This document shows, piece by piece, positions 1 to 11,482 of a stretch of DNA of 64,000 bases (positions are counted from its first letter, which is position 1; each line of letters opens with the position of its first letter). Source of the stretch: Lycocorax pyrrhopterus obiensis (Eukaryota > Chordata > Aves > Passeriformes > Paradisaeidae); assembly GCA_014706295.1 (NCBI GenBank), contig JACSVZ010000007.1, forward strand, positions 62,880,441-62,944,440. The letters are read 5' to 3'. The position numbers and the translations under genes are program-made. A model generated the notes under the pieces. The model saw only the letters and a list, made by a program, of their open reading frames with translations. It made no database searches and was not told the DNA's origin.

Positions 1-1614
1 AAGATTCCAATTCTCTTCCCACTGAAGCTGTTCCAGCTTTTCACTGCTTTAATTGGGAATGTTCATTTAATTCCCAGCCTCGTTATATTCGCAGGCAATT
101 TTTTCCCATTTGTTTTGGTGCCAGAATTGCTCTACACTTTAAATCTACAAATTTTTTCCCCTGTTAGTGGTGGTTTGAGGTTATTTGTAGTCTGTTTTGT
201 AATGAAAAACAACAGAAGTGTTTGTGGTGGTTTAGCGTTAAAATGAGGTGAAGGCGAAGCTTGGAATTCTCGATAGGCACGGAATCAGGTGTTCCATTAA
301 AATGGAATTATTAAAATTAAATTATTTAATGATTTAAATTTTAAAGAATTATTTAAATTTTCAATCGTTAAAATTAAAATTGAATTATTTGGAGCTGAGA
401 CTCACTCGAGTTGTTGAGATCCCCTTCAATGGTCTCTCCTTCCCGCACAAGAAGTGGGAGCAGAGGTGATGTCCCTGCTCCTTAAGGATATTCCCAAAAT
501 CTTCCAGAGCTTTTTAAAGTTCAAGTGCTCCTCAGAAGGAACATCTTGTGCTTGACCTGAGCTGTCTGCAGGGACGATGCTGCTGCTCAGCGCTGGAGCC
601 GCTGTCCGCTCCAGGAAATACATGGAATACAGGATATAAATACATTCCTTCTCACAAGCAGCCTCACAGTGGTTACAACCTCAGGGATCTGCTCCCACAC
701 CCCCCCTGGCAGCACAGGGAACTTCTCCCAGCCTGGAAACCAAAAGGAAACCAAAAAGAGCCAATTAATGTCCGTGATCAAGATTCGAGGGACGTTTTCC
801 GGCTTTTCTGTGGCTGAATGGATGCAGCAATGATGAGTGTGGATGTGTTGGACGGACATTCCTAAGTCTGGATTCTGTTAGAGAAACCCCAAGTGAGGAG
901 TTTATGAGGTGTCTTTTGATTCTTTCCAGCTCATCCAGGGTCCCAGAGAAACTGCAGCTGGAATTTGGGATGTTTTTTGGGCTGAAATGGCTCTCTGGTG
1001 GCTTTTATTTGTTTCCAGTGCTGCCCTGCACAAAAATTATCACGGAAACAGTCAGTGAGACTCGTGAAGGGATAAGAGACTCTATAAATCTTTATCTTTC
1101 AAGAATTCAATTTTGGAGTTGATTTTCCCCATGGAAGCAGCCCCTGGAATGAGTCAATACTGTATTTACTCACATGTACTCAAGTTTATGGCTCCAGAGC
1201 AGCCATTTATCCACAGTCAGAAGAGATTTTTATGGAATCATCAGCTGGAGGATCTAAAATATGACCTGTGCCACCTCTCCATGGACAGAATCCAAAGGAT
1301 GCTGCTCTTTTCCCCTTTTATTGTCCTGGGATATCAAAGCACTGCACAGGACAGACCTTCACCTTTTCCAAGGATTTTGAGGCTGAAACCGGCTTTGTCT
1401 CACACGAGCAACAGGAGGAAGGAATGCCTTGGCCAAGTGGGAAGTGGTGGTGATCATTCCAGGGATTACAATGAATATCCATGGTAATTTGTGGAACAAG
1501 GAGGGATTTTTTTTAACCATAACCCAAATGCCGCCAAAAGACCTGATCCTGATTAAAGACAGATGGAGTGGGATTTCTGTAGGATGACTCTGGATCTGTA
1601 TAGGAAATGTAGAG
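1..1614. other. Unique non-coding sequence with an AT-rich patch
   Basis: An AT-rich patch made of ATTTAAATTTTAAAGAATTA-like words lies at 298-392. The rest is rich in GGAAT/ATTCC words. No gene or known repeat is recognised. Confidence 0.6.
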
Positions 1615-1716
1615 GTGCAGATGCGGCACTGGGGACACGTCTTAGTGGCGGCCTTGGCGGTGCTGGGGAATGCTTGGACTCGATTTTAAAGGGCTTTTCC
1701 AACCTCAATGAATCCA
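1615..1716 (+). mobile_element. CR1 fragment, type B 3' end
   Basis: A diverged stretch resembling GTGGCACTTGGGGACATG is followed by GGCCTTGGCGGTGCTGGGGA and AGGGCTTTTCCAACCTCAAT. This is the 3'-terminal 100 bp of a CR1 copy, strongly 5'-truncated. Confidence 0.8.
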
Positions 1717-4700
1717 CGGAAGGGTTGGATCCTCCCATGGAGATGTTAGCAGCCTGGAATCAAACTGTGCAGCAGGAAATTGAAATTCCTTTCAGTGCTT
1801 CCTTCAAAATGAGGAATTCCTCGGGATATCAAGGCTGATCAAGAGGTGCGATCCCTGTCCACAGAGGGAAACCCAGTCCTCTCCCTGTCCAGGGTGCTGA
1901 AACATTCCCCAAGGAAGGGAAGGCACTCCAACAACGCAGAACATCTCCGGCAGATCAGTGCTAATCTCAGTCAGGCTCCTGGCAAGGCTCCGTCTAACGT
2001 CTGTTCCTGTCTCACCGCTGTAGCTCTGGGGGGGGGGTTTAAAGATCCCCAGCCTTAAACTCCCCCCTCCTGCCTTGCTAAGCTCCTTTTAGCCACGGGA
2101 CACTGGAGCAAGATGCCCACGCAGACGGAAAATGCCCCAAAACTCAGTGGGGTGGGAAGGGAAAGACGCTGAACACGGAGAGTAACACTCGGAGTGGCCT
2201 CAGTGGGATCAGGTGCCTGCAGGAGAGCCCCTGTCACACCTCTGTGTGTGACACCTCAGCACAGGCACCGCAAACCCCTGTGACAATGATCTGGCACGAC
2301 AGCTGTGCTCAGAGCCAGCACTTCCTCACCCCCACACGGGCTCCAGCAGAGCCACTGCCGGCACGAACGGGAAATCGGCGGCAGGTGACGGCCACCACTG
2401 TGGTGGGAACCTCAGGAACAACAAGCTTGTCCTTCAAAATCCACAAGCTACTCACTTTGGAGAGCCTCTGTTCCAAATAATCCAGCAGCAGGTGCACGGG
2501 GAAGAGTTTTGAAAGCCACAGCACGGCCCTGCCCGGGAGTCCCACAGCGCTCACTGTGGGGACAACTTAACAAAGCTGGGCCTTGCATTGTTTGACATCT
2601 TTGACACCTCCTTATCTAATCCGAAAATTGTCTTCTACCTTCTCTTTGCAAAGCTGCCCCGAGAGTGTGAATTGAATTATATCAATTTACGGAACAAACC
2701 TCGGGGGGCAGCTTCCAAAACAGCTCCTCTGGCCTCTCACCCCTGCAGGCCTGGTATGAGCAGAGGAAAACACCCCGAGATGTGAGGAGGAAGAAGCAAA
2801 TCCTGGTTTCCTGAGAAAATGGACTCATTTTCATGAGCTCTCTGAGAGAGCTCTGGGCTAATCAAGAGCAGTAATTAGCTCAAGAAAGAGAGAGAGGAGA
2901 TGCTGCAGGTTCCTCCCCAGCTCAGGAATGTGCTGTGCCAAAGCCAGGATAGGCCTGGGCATTCCCACCTTTCCAACTTTAGGAACCAAGAGGGATTTAT
3001 GGTTGAAAACTCCCATCAAAATAAAATCTTTGCTCCTTTTCGGTTTTGTCGCGGCTGTCTGAGGATTATGAGGATCTGCATTTGGGGCTTCTTCCCTGTG
3101 ATGCCAGCAGAGGCCTTTCCCACACCTTTATGGGGTGCTGGACTGTTCCTCAGCCCTGTTGAACTGCTCTGGTTTCCTCCATTTCTCCATTAAGTGTTCC
3201 TGGATACTCTTGGTGGTTCCTGGGATCAGTTGGTGATGTAGTTCCTGGAGCTGACAGCTCCTGGAGGATTGGGATGGCTGGATGCCCTCATGGAGCTCAG
3301 CCACAGCATCTGCTGCCATTCCCCACTGCTCATCCCAGCAGCTGGAATCCTTTAAACCCCACTTGAAGGATATCCTGGTTATTGCTGGTGAGTCATTAAC
3401 ATCCTGGTTCATGCAGCCAGCCACAGGTGTTGGATTCAGGCAGTTTTTAGGGATAACAAGGTCTTGGATGCCTGGAATTGTTCTGGGAGTCCAGAGTAGC
3501 CACAGAGCTCTGTGGGTGAGGGTTTGTGCCTGTCCTGGTAGGGAGGAAAGATTTTATTGTCCTGGTTTTCCAGCTGGTTCCTGATTCATCCAAACATTTG
3601 AAGGCTCCATGGGCACAGCTGCCGAATGTGTTGGATCAATCAGAAATTCCTGGGATCTCTCATGCACCTGCATCACCCAAGTTTTAATTGAAAGTAATTC
3701 CTGGCCTCAGTTAAAGCCAGAATTCAGAGTTGTTGCCTCTGAGTGAAGCCAGTCCTGAGACTTACCTCCAGAATCATGGATAAATTATCCAGCGGTGCTG
3801 TTTTAGGAGGGAACCTTCCTGCTCATTTCCACCTCCTGACAATTAGTTTAAAACTCTGTCGGGGTCATTTTTAAATTGTCCTGATCATTTGTGAGCGGTG
3901 ATCCCAAGGATTAGGTGCTGTTCCAATGGAAATAGGCCCTGGGGATGTGGGAGAAACTCCCAGCCCACTGAAGATCTGCCTCCAGGCTGAGGTGATGATT
4001 TAACCGCTGGGAAAAACAGGGAACAGCACATCTTGAGGGCAGATCTGGGAAAACCAAAGCCTGGATTTGACCCACATCCACTCCAGAATACCTGGATTGA
4101 AGGTGTGAGCAGAGATCTGTGGCCTTACGGCCACTTGCCCCACTTGATCCTCTGCAGAGAAAAATTGTGGCTGCTGCTCTGTAGAGATGAGAAAATCCGG
4201 GATCAGGCAGACACATTGCAGTGCCCATGCACTCGGAGTTATCTTCATCCTGGGAAATACCACGGGGTGCTGGAGGCAGCAGGATTTGCTGGATAATCCA
4301 GTTCCTCGAGAGGCAGCCGTGGTGGGGATGTCCTGTCAGATTGGATGCACATGGAATGGCCTCTTTAGTGCCAAGTTGGCAGGAGAAGGAATTTCAGGGA
4401 AGCTCCTGATCCTGGGATCTTGAGAGTGCAGATGGCAGCCAGGCACATCCCATTCCTTGATCTTTTAGGATCTTGGTTGAAAACAGTGCTGGGCGGAGAC
4501 TGAGGAGTTATTCCCTCTGTTCATCCATGGCCAGGATGGGGAGGGCTGAATTCCAGCACCTCAGGATGTGGATGGAGGCAGCCACAACCCTTCGGTGGGA
4601 TCTTAATTCCCAGGGATGCTCCCTTAAGTGTCAGGGAGCTATTTTTTGAAAGGTGGATTCTGTTGAAGGAGGGTAAACTCAGAAGTACAGGAGAAGGTTG

Positions 4701-5555
4701 AATCCATAGTTTTGGCTTGGGATATTCCACCTTTTTGCTGGAATTCAGGCTCTACTCTTAGTTTAATATCCAGGACATGAGCAGGGAGCAGCACTTCCCA
4801 AAATCCTGGTCACGCCACACTGAGCAGGGGCAGTGACTGAGGCTGGGCCTCCCTGTCCCCACCACAGTCAATATTTCCCTGCCCAAGCTGAACCAATGGG
4901 AAACATCAATCGGTGCTGTCCACGCTCGGCTGGAGCCTGCAGGGAGGCCTCATCCATCACCTGAATTCTGGGAAGAGACTCGCTCCCTTCCGGGAACGCA
5001 GCCATGTGGAGAAGGGCTGGGAATGCATCCCCTGCCTGGGATTAGCTGGAGGAGGGAGGTGATGAGCGTGACTGGTGGCGGAGATGATGAAGCTTTTCCC
5101 GAGAGATTGGTTTTATCACGGAATTCTTTCAGATTCCAGCAGCTGAACCCATCCCAAACTTCTTCCATGTGTTGGAGTGGTGTGGGATGGGCAGCAGTGC
5201 TTTGGGAAGGAGCACAGCACCGGGAATGATCCAGAGACAGGAAAATATTTCTAAGTTGGGAGACAGACCCAGAGGAAGGACAGAGCCCATCTTCACTTGC
5301 CATGGGCAATATCACTAATTAGCTTGCCATGGGCAGTATCACTAATGAATCGCAGCTAATTATTTGCTGCCTTTATCCCTGGAGACCCGGAACTCTTGGA
5401 ATGTCCTATTCCTCCTAAATCACCTCTTCCATGAGCCCGTTTTGTATTTCTGAGGGTCTGGATGGTTGGGGGGTGGAAGCTGTGCTCAGGTTTTAGGGTG
5501 GCTCCATGAAATCCTCCCTGCTGCTTCCCTCAGGAAGGACTTGGAATGTGCAGTC
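1717..5555. other. Unique non-coding sequence
   Basis: It contains a 10-base G run (2028-2037), a less GGAAT-like AT-rich patch at 2570-2710 (CTTATCTAATCCGAAAATTG), and the 27-bp duplication at 5296. A splice-like window at 3339-3387 is discussed among the rejected items. No gene is recognised. Confidence 0.6.
5296..5349. repeat. 27-bp tandem duplication
   Basis: CTTGCCATGGGCAATATCAC and CTTGCCATGGGCAGTATCAC start 27 bp apart (5296 and 5323), each followed by TAAT. Confidence 0.88.
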
Positions 5556-5626
5556 CTGGAATCCCACAGTGGTTTGAGTCAGGAGGAACCTAAAAAGACA
5601 TCTCATTCTACCCCCTGCCCTTCCAA
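5556..5626 (-). mobile_element. Degraded CR1 fragment, type A, antisense
   Basis: The segment aligns by eye to the antisense 3' end of type A CR1 (AATCCCACAGTGGTTTGAGT, then CATCTCATTCTACCCCCTGC), but with many substitutions. The 3' octamer tail is reduced. Confidence 0.5.
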
Positions 5627-5910
5627 CCCAAACAGAAAAAATAAAAACAACCCAAACCAAAGCCTTGAATGTCCCAGACCCAGAGCGAGGTGGGAAAAAG
5701 ATGCTGCAGGAATTCTGCCGTGGGATCTCAGGGAGGGACAAATCCAGAGGGTGTCCATGGGATTTGCTGCAGCTTTTCCAAGAGAACGTGGAACAATGGT
5801 GGTGCTGCTGGTTGGGATCTATCCTAAAAATTAATCCTTTCAAACCCATGCAACTCCAAGCACTGGCTTTCCCACACTTTTGTGGGCTCCCAGAGGCTCC
5901 TTTGATCCAG

Positions 5911-5973
5911 GATAAAATCCAATATTTAGGTGATAAAATTCAATATTTAGGTCATAAAATTCAATATTTAGTT
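5911..5973. repeat. 21-bp tandem repeat, three copies
   Basis: GATAAAATCCAATATTTAGG, GATAAAATTCAATATTTAGG and CATAAAATTCAATATTTAGT follow each other with 21-bp spacing. Confidence 0.9.
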
Positions 5974-6628
5974 GTAAAAGGGTTCTGACAATGTAGGAAA
6001 TCATGATCCCACACTCTGATTCTCTTGGAATTACATCCTGATGGTAGAGGTGGTACCTCAACCTTGGATGAGGAATTATCCCCAGCAAGATGTGGGATGG
6101 TTTCCCTCCAGGAATCTCTGTATCAAAAACTCAGGAGAATGAGTTTTCACCTCCAAGCACAGATTGTCCCCCAAACTTTTTGGGGTAACTCAGCCCTTTC
6201 GATGGCCAGTGAATTCCAGAGGAGGCAAAATCCAACTCCTGGAGGAAATCTTTTGTGGGAAAGGGCTTTTTCCCCACCATCCCTTTGGATAATGGCTCAT
6301 CAAGCTCTGTTTTAGCGGCTGATCCAAGGCCACGTTTGTGCCAACAGCCCCAACCCCAGGTTTGATTTGTTTAATGTTAAATTTAGGGCTGCAGGGGCCT
6401 CCGTAATGAATTTCATTAAAGAGAAAAATCCTATAATGTAGCATTTTATGATTAATTAACCGGGCATAAAAACGGTAATTATAATTATGCTCCTAATTCC
6501 ACTCTTGTGTCATTATCATCATAATTGATCAAAGTGTTTTACCCCACGAGCATTTCAAAAATTGCAGTGCAGGAGGGAAAAACCCTTTTAAAGGCCAAAC
6601 CCAATGCCCAGATCTGAGGAGTTTTAAT

Positions 6629-6940
6629 GGAGAAGCCTTTGGGGTTGGAAAGGACCCCAAAGCTCATCCCATTCCCACCCCTGCCGTGGGCAGGGACACT
6701 TTCCACTATCCCAGAGTGCTCCAGCCTGGCCTTGGACACTTCCAGGGATCCAGGGGCAGCCACAGCTTCTCCGGGAATTCTATTCCTCCCCCACCCTCCC
6801 AGCCAGGAATTCCCAATTCCCAATATCCCATCCATCCCTGCCCTCTGGCAGTGGGAAGCCATTCCCTGTGTCCTGTCCCTCCATCCATTATCCAAAGTAT
6901 TTCCAGCTTTTTTCCTTACTGGTTCCCACTGGGAACCATT
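6629..6940 (-). mobile_element. CR1 fragment, type A, antisense, about 310 bp
   Basis: Read on +, it runs from GGGGTTGGAAAGGACC through CTGCCGTGGGCAGGGACACT, GGCCTTGGACACTTCCAGGG and GGCAGCCACAGCTTCTCCGG to a CCATTCCCTGTGTCCTGTCC block. This is the standard CR1 3'-end order. A frame that is open across it on both strands is not a gene. Confidence 0.92.
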
Positions 6941-7384
6941 TTCCAGTTGTTCACTCTCACCCCCGTGCTCTGGAAAAGGCTCTCACGACCTCGGAGTTGC
7001 TATTTGTGTTTGTTTTCCCTGGATTTGTGTAACGGAAAAGCTCTGGAAGTATGAAATGATCCATTTTCTCCCAGGTGCATGGAGCGCTGATTGTTGGGGT
7101 TGTTTTTATCGATGTCTGACCTGCAAACAGATTGCGGTTTTGTTGGTTTTAATATAATGTGACAATCTCTGCATGCAGCCACGGGAATGTAAAATAACCA
7201 GGAACAGTTGTATCCCGGAATTACAGGTGCCCTTTGGCTGGAAAAATCGCTGCGGAATTTTTTATCGGTTTTCGTTTTTTTCCTCGCAGTTCTTCATCAG
7301 GGAAACGAATCTGAATTTTGCCACATTCTGTGTTTATGATTCTGTAATTAATAAAAGAAATTAAGATGTAATTAATAAATACTA
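6941..7384. other. Unique sequence, moderately AT-rich
   Basis: 7085-7380 has fewer GGAAT words and includes TTTTTATCGATGTCTGACCT and TAATATAATGTGACAATCTC, then leads into the AT microsatellite. It could be a conserved non-coding element; nothing else is recognised. Confidence 0.45.
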
Positions 7385-7632
7385 TAGTTTTATTTTTAAA
7401 TTTTATTTATGTTAGGTATTTTTAATATATTAATTATTTTTAATATATTAATTATTTATATTATTTGTTATTTATATTATTTATTTATATTATATATTAT
7501 CTACATGATATATTATTCATATATTTATATCATATATTATTTATATTATTTATATTATATATTATTCACATTATTTATATTTTTTATAATTTATTATTAT
7601 AACTTTTACTATTATAGTAAAATATAATAGAA
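7385..7632. repeat. AT-rich TTATATTATT microsatellite
   Basis: A 250-bp run of TTATATTATTTATATTATAT-like sequence opens with two copies of TTTTAATATATTAATTA. Frames across it translate to Tyr/Ile/Phe strings and are not coding. Confidence 0.95.
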
Positions 7633-8416
7633 CCCTATTGACTTGTGTTGTCTTAAACCCGAGTTTAACCCCAACATCCTAAACCCAAGTCGTTCCTTTT
7701 TTGGGAATCTGATAGGATTAGGTGGGAAGTTCAGAGTTACCTCAGGGTTTCCTCTCAACATCAGGAAATTCTATTTTGCTCCCTTCAGAATTTTTGGGCA
7801 GAAGAGATAAATTTATGGTGGTGGCAGAACAGACTTTGAGCTGGAAATGAGGGCGGTCCTTGGAAAGTTTGGGAATGCGAAGGATTATGGGGGTGACCAC
7901 AAAGTATCCCTGTGGAGAAAGTGGGAATGGCTGAAGGAAGAGCTCTGGACATCAAACAGACCTCGGAGAGGATCAGTTTGGATGGAAAAGACCTGGGGAA
8001 TATCTGTGGAGCTTTGAAGGACCAGCAGCTGCTCAGCTTTGCTGCTGGTCCCTGTCGGAGAGGGAAAATTTCCTATGGGTACAACTCCAGGGAATGCTCA
8101 GCTGCCTTGGAGCCACCACCCACAATTATTGCTCTTAGAGGGCTTCCTGCAAAAAGCCCCGAGTTCTGTGTTAGAGTCTTGTAGCAAATCCTTATTTATT
8201 TATTTATGGAATTCCATTGGAGGTGAGGCCCAGATTTGTTGTTGGAAAAGCTGAGGGAAATACCGAGTGTGGGTTGTGGAGCTCAGTGTAGAAATCCCAA
8301 TGTTTTCCAACCCATCCCAAGAAGTTGGCTATGGAGAAGGATTCTGGCACCTCCTGGTCTGCATCCAGGGTGGGATCAGCCTGGATTCTCAGCCTAGAAA
8401 TTCCTTATTCTGGGAG
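7633..8416. other. Unique non-coding sequence
   Basis: No repeat, splice-bounded frame or RNA gene is recognised here. Confidence 0.55.
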
Positions 8417-8600
8417 CGGAGAGACGTTGGAAGAGGTTGCCCTGGGAGGTTGTGGAATCCCATCCCTGGAAGTGTCCAAGGCCAGGCTGGACAGGGCTTG
8501 GAGCAATCTGGGATAATGGAAGGTGTCCCTGCCCATGGCAGGGGGGCGGAATGAGATGATTGTGGAGGTGCCTTCCAACCCAAACCCTTCTGGAATTCCA
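8417..8600 (+). mobile_element. CR1 fragment, type A
   Basis: It begins in GAGACGTTGGAAGAGGTTGC, passes through GGAAGTGTCCAAGGCCAGGC and CTGCCCATGGCAGGGG, and ends in CCTTCCAACCCAAACCCTTC. The 3' end is intact and the copy is 5'-truncated. Confidence 0.9.
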
Positions 8601-9015
8601 CGGATCCTGTCTGTGACGTGGGAATGGGAACAGGGAACACCAACAGGACAACACCCATAAAACCCCACAGATGCTGAGGACCGGAGTGGAACCTGGGGCT
8701 GGCTTGGCAAGGTCCTGGCAGAACCCAACGCATTAAACACCAGTTTTATAGGACAGGAGGACATTCGGGTGGGGGTGAACACACCCTTCACTTGCTGGGA
8801 TGCTCTGGGAAGTGTCTTGGATGCAGCCCTGGATGGGGATGTGGCGGGAAATCCAGTCCTGTCTGTGTGTGCTGGAATATTTGCTTGGATGGTTGCACTG
8901 GAATTCTTGGCTTTTAAAAGGGAATGATGCAACAGGGCCAAAAACAAGGATAAGGGATCCGGCTCTCCGGGGTCAGGGTGTCCATGTCTATTCAGGGAGT
9001 AGGTACCACCAGGGA

Positions 9016-9195
9016 GAATCTTGGAATATCCTGAGTGGGAAGGGACGCCCAAGGATCATCCAGTGCAATTCCTGGCCTTGCACAGACACCCCAACGATCC
9101 CACCCTGTGCATCCCTGGGAGCGGTGTCCAAACGCTCCTGGAGCTCTGGCAGCCTTGGGAATGTCTCCTGGAGCACCCTATCCATGAGGAATGGT
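9016..9195 (-). mobile_element. CR1 fragment, type C, antisense
   Basis: On + it reads GGAATATCCTGAGTGGGAAG, then CCTGGCCTTGCACAGACACC and GTCCAAACGCTCCTGGAGCT. This is the antisense 3' end of the type C group, of which 43936-44222 is a fuller copy. Confidence 0.88.
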
Positions 9196-9826
9196 CACTT
9201 GTGGAAGGAATCACAACCCAATCCATCCTCAATGCTCTCCTGCGAAGCAGAAGGATCTGGGAAGAGGATTCTCCTTCACAAACATTTCTAACGACCCAAC
9301 TCCTTTTCCACGAAACCACTTTGGGTTTTATTTTCAGCAGCTCTGCTGTGACACCTCCCTCCCCTCCCCAGCCCCTGCTCCGTGTTTTCCCTGGCACTTC
9401 TGGCAGAAAGTCAATAAACTTCCAATGAGAGAAATCTCGGAAGAGTTTTCCCAGACTTTATTAGGTTGACAACACGAAAAAATGTGTTACCGGTTGTATT
9501 CAAAGCTCACTGCATCCATGTAGGAAAAAAACTCATGGATATTCCCAGGAGAGGGCTTAAAGCTGGAAACTGGAAGTGTTCAAAGGCGCTCTGGGCCATC
9601 CTCCTGATCCTAGCCAGGCTTGGATCACTCCCAGGAGGATCTTCCTTAAGAAAATCTTGGAAAAGCGGCATTTGGAGACTCCTCTCAGTGCAGTCCTAGA
9701 ATAGAGTGGGATAAAAGTGAAACTGAACCCTCTGGTGACCCCAGTCCTGCCTGGCTCCTGCGGGAGAAACACAAACGCTAAAATTCCAACTCGTTCTTCA
9801 AGGAGTCCCGTAAAACATGTGGAAAC

Positions 9827-9943
9827 ATCAAGGCCAGGTTGGATGGGGCTTGGAGCAACCTGGGATAGTGGAAGGTCTCCATGGCAGGGGTGGAATGGGA
9901 TGGGATTTAAGGTCTCTTCCAACCCAAACCATTCTGGGATTCT
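9827..9943 (+). mobile_element. CR1 fragment, type A
   Basis: A short 3' piece containing AAGGCCAGGTTGGATGGGGC, then GGATGGGATTTAAGGTCTCT and AACCCAAACCATTCTGGGAT. It is the + arm of a close inverted pair with 10318-10472. Confidence 0.9.
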
Positions 9944-10317
9944 AATGGCAGCCAGAGAGGTGAAAATTTATAAAAAATCCTAAATTCAAGTGAGATCTGA
10001 TGAATTATCAGGGATGGGTTTGATGCTGGGGTGGTGGGAAGCAGAACCTCACAGCGCCTCCATGGTCCTTTATGATTTCCAGCATTAGTGGGTGCCTGGT
10101 GCTTCCAGTTTGTCTCTGTTAGAGGCAAAAAGTTGGAATTTTCTCTATTTCTGGAGCTCTGTGCCAGTATTTTGGCATTCCAGGGGCACCAGTGTGGTGC
10201 TGTAGGGGGGAAGGGTTTGGATCCGTAGGAACACCCCAGGGATCTTCTGGAAAATAATTCCACAATTTCTTCACCCTTTGCAGAATATTGGCAGAGTCTT
10301 GATGCTGACAAATCATA

Positions 10318-10472
10318 AAATCCCAAGGATCTTAAGTCCCATCCTATTCCACCCCCTGCCATGGGCAGGGACACTTTCCACCATCCCAGGCTGCTCCAAG
10401 CCCCATCCAACCTGGCCTTGGACACTTCCAGGGATGGGAATTCCACAGCTTCTCTGGGCACCCTGGGCCGGG
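10318..10472 (-). mobile_element. CR1 fragment, type A, antisense
   Basis: It reads CCACCCCCTGCCATGGGCAG, then CCAACCTGGCCTTGGACACT and TCCACAGCTTCTCTGGGCAC. It starts inside the 3' region, without the terminal octamers. About 375 bp separate it from the opposite-strand copy at 9827-9943. Confidence 0.88.
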
Positions 10473-11407
10473 TTTAGGGTCCCATCCTTAATCTGGGCAC
10501 CCCATGTGGGTTAGAGCATCCCAAGAACCCCACAGGGGTGCTCAGGAAAGAGTTGCCCCATTTAAAATTCCTTTGACACGTTTTGAAGACATTTAAAAGC
10601 ACTAAAAGCAAATAATTTTTTTTTTAACCTTAATCCCCCTCAGAACAGAAAATACTTTGAATACCCTAATTCTTACCAAAACTCTCAGTAGGTTTTTAAC
10701 CTTCCCCTAACTCATTTTGGCACCGAAGAGAAACAAAAATCTTTGTTTTCACCAGAAAATTCAGCTCCTGAGCGGGGAAGCCTCACTGAGAATCCTTTTG
10801 TGCGAGGCCCGGGACTTGGTGATACTCCTGGTGTTGGTAACTTGGCAACTCTTAAATCACGAAAGATTTACACGAGGGCTGCGGAGCGGCCGATGATTCC
10901 TGACGTGTTCATTCGCACTAAATCAGACTCTGCCTTTTTGGACTTTCCTTTCCAGACACTCATGCAAATGCAGGGAGACGGGGATGGATTTGAAATGATT
11001 TTCCGCGGTGGAAGATTAGCAGGAAGTGACAGACTGCCACGGAAAACTGCTCCGGTGGAATTCCAGCCCGGGGAGGGGTGGGGTGGGCAGCAGTGAGGAG
11101 AGGAAGGCACAGATTAAAAGGTTTTAGTTTTATCCTCACTGCTGAAACCTTGATGTGCTTGGGGTGCTGGGGCTGTTTTGCAAGGTGGCTGTGACAGGAT
11201 TAGAATTTAAAGGGATTTTATAGGAATTTAGTGCCGAGTTTGGCTGCTCCCAGTGTGGAACTCCTCGTCCTGAGGCAGGAAACTTTTCCCAAGGTTTTTT
11301 TTCCAAGGACTGGATCCTGCAAAGTCTCTAAAGTGATAATTATCTTAATTATCTCTTGCTGGTGTGGTTGGGTTTGTCTCTCTGGATACGGAGGGATGAA
11401 CCAGCTT
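10473..11407. other. Unique sequence with a CpG-bearing patch and an octamer motif
   Basis: 10770-10930 holds about ten CpGs in GAGCGG, GTGCGAGGCCCGGG, GCGGAGCGGCCGAT and GACGTG contexts, unlike the flanks. ATGCAAAT at 10962-10969 is a perfect POU octamer. An open frame spans 10743-11096 but has no domain I recognise. Confidence 0.45.
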
Positions 11408-11450
11408 CAGGGCTGGATGGGGCTTGGAGCAACCTGGGATAGTGGAGGGA
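11408..11450 (+). mobile_element. Internal CR1 scrap, type A
   Basis: Only GGCTGGATGGGGCTTGGAGC and AACCTGGGATAGTGGAGG remain. The usual 3' terminus is missing and sequence with GAAATAAAAAGCGAAAAAGG follows, so this is a deletion-truncated piece just upstream of a larger copy. Confidence 0.7.
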
Positions 11451-11482
11451 AATAAAAAGCGAAAAAGGGAGCGGAGGGGAAT

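Noticed and set aside
3339..3387. 49-bp splice-bounded window on + (acceptor CTGCTCATCCCAG, donor GCTG|GTGAGTC) reading QLESFKPHLKDILVI
   Set aside because: The protein looks plausible but 49 bp with one acceptor and one donor is easily accidental; I found no partner exon nearby. A tblastn search could reopen it.
3765..3820. Strong donor on the - strand (CTGGAG|GTAAGTC) with a short open frame ending DNLSMILE
   Set aside because: No credible acceptor lies upstream of it on the - strand, and an in-frame stop precedes the segment at about 20 codons.
8405..9052. 215-codon open frame on the - strand
   Set aside because: It overlaps CR1 copies of types A and C. No conserved motif is seen.
10743..11096. 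117-codon open frame on the + strand over a CpG-bearing patch
   Set aside because: It was considered as a first exon. There is no donor at its end and no known domain, so I kept only the regulatory-element idea.
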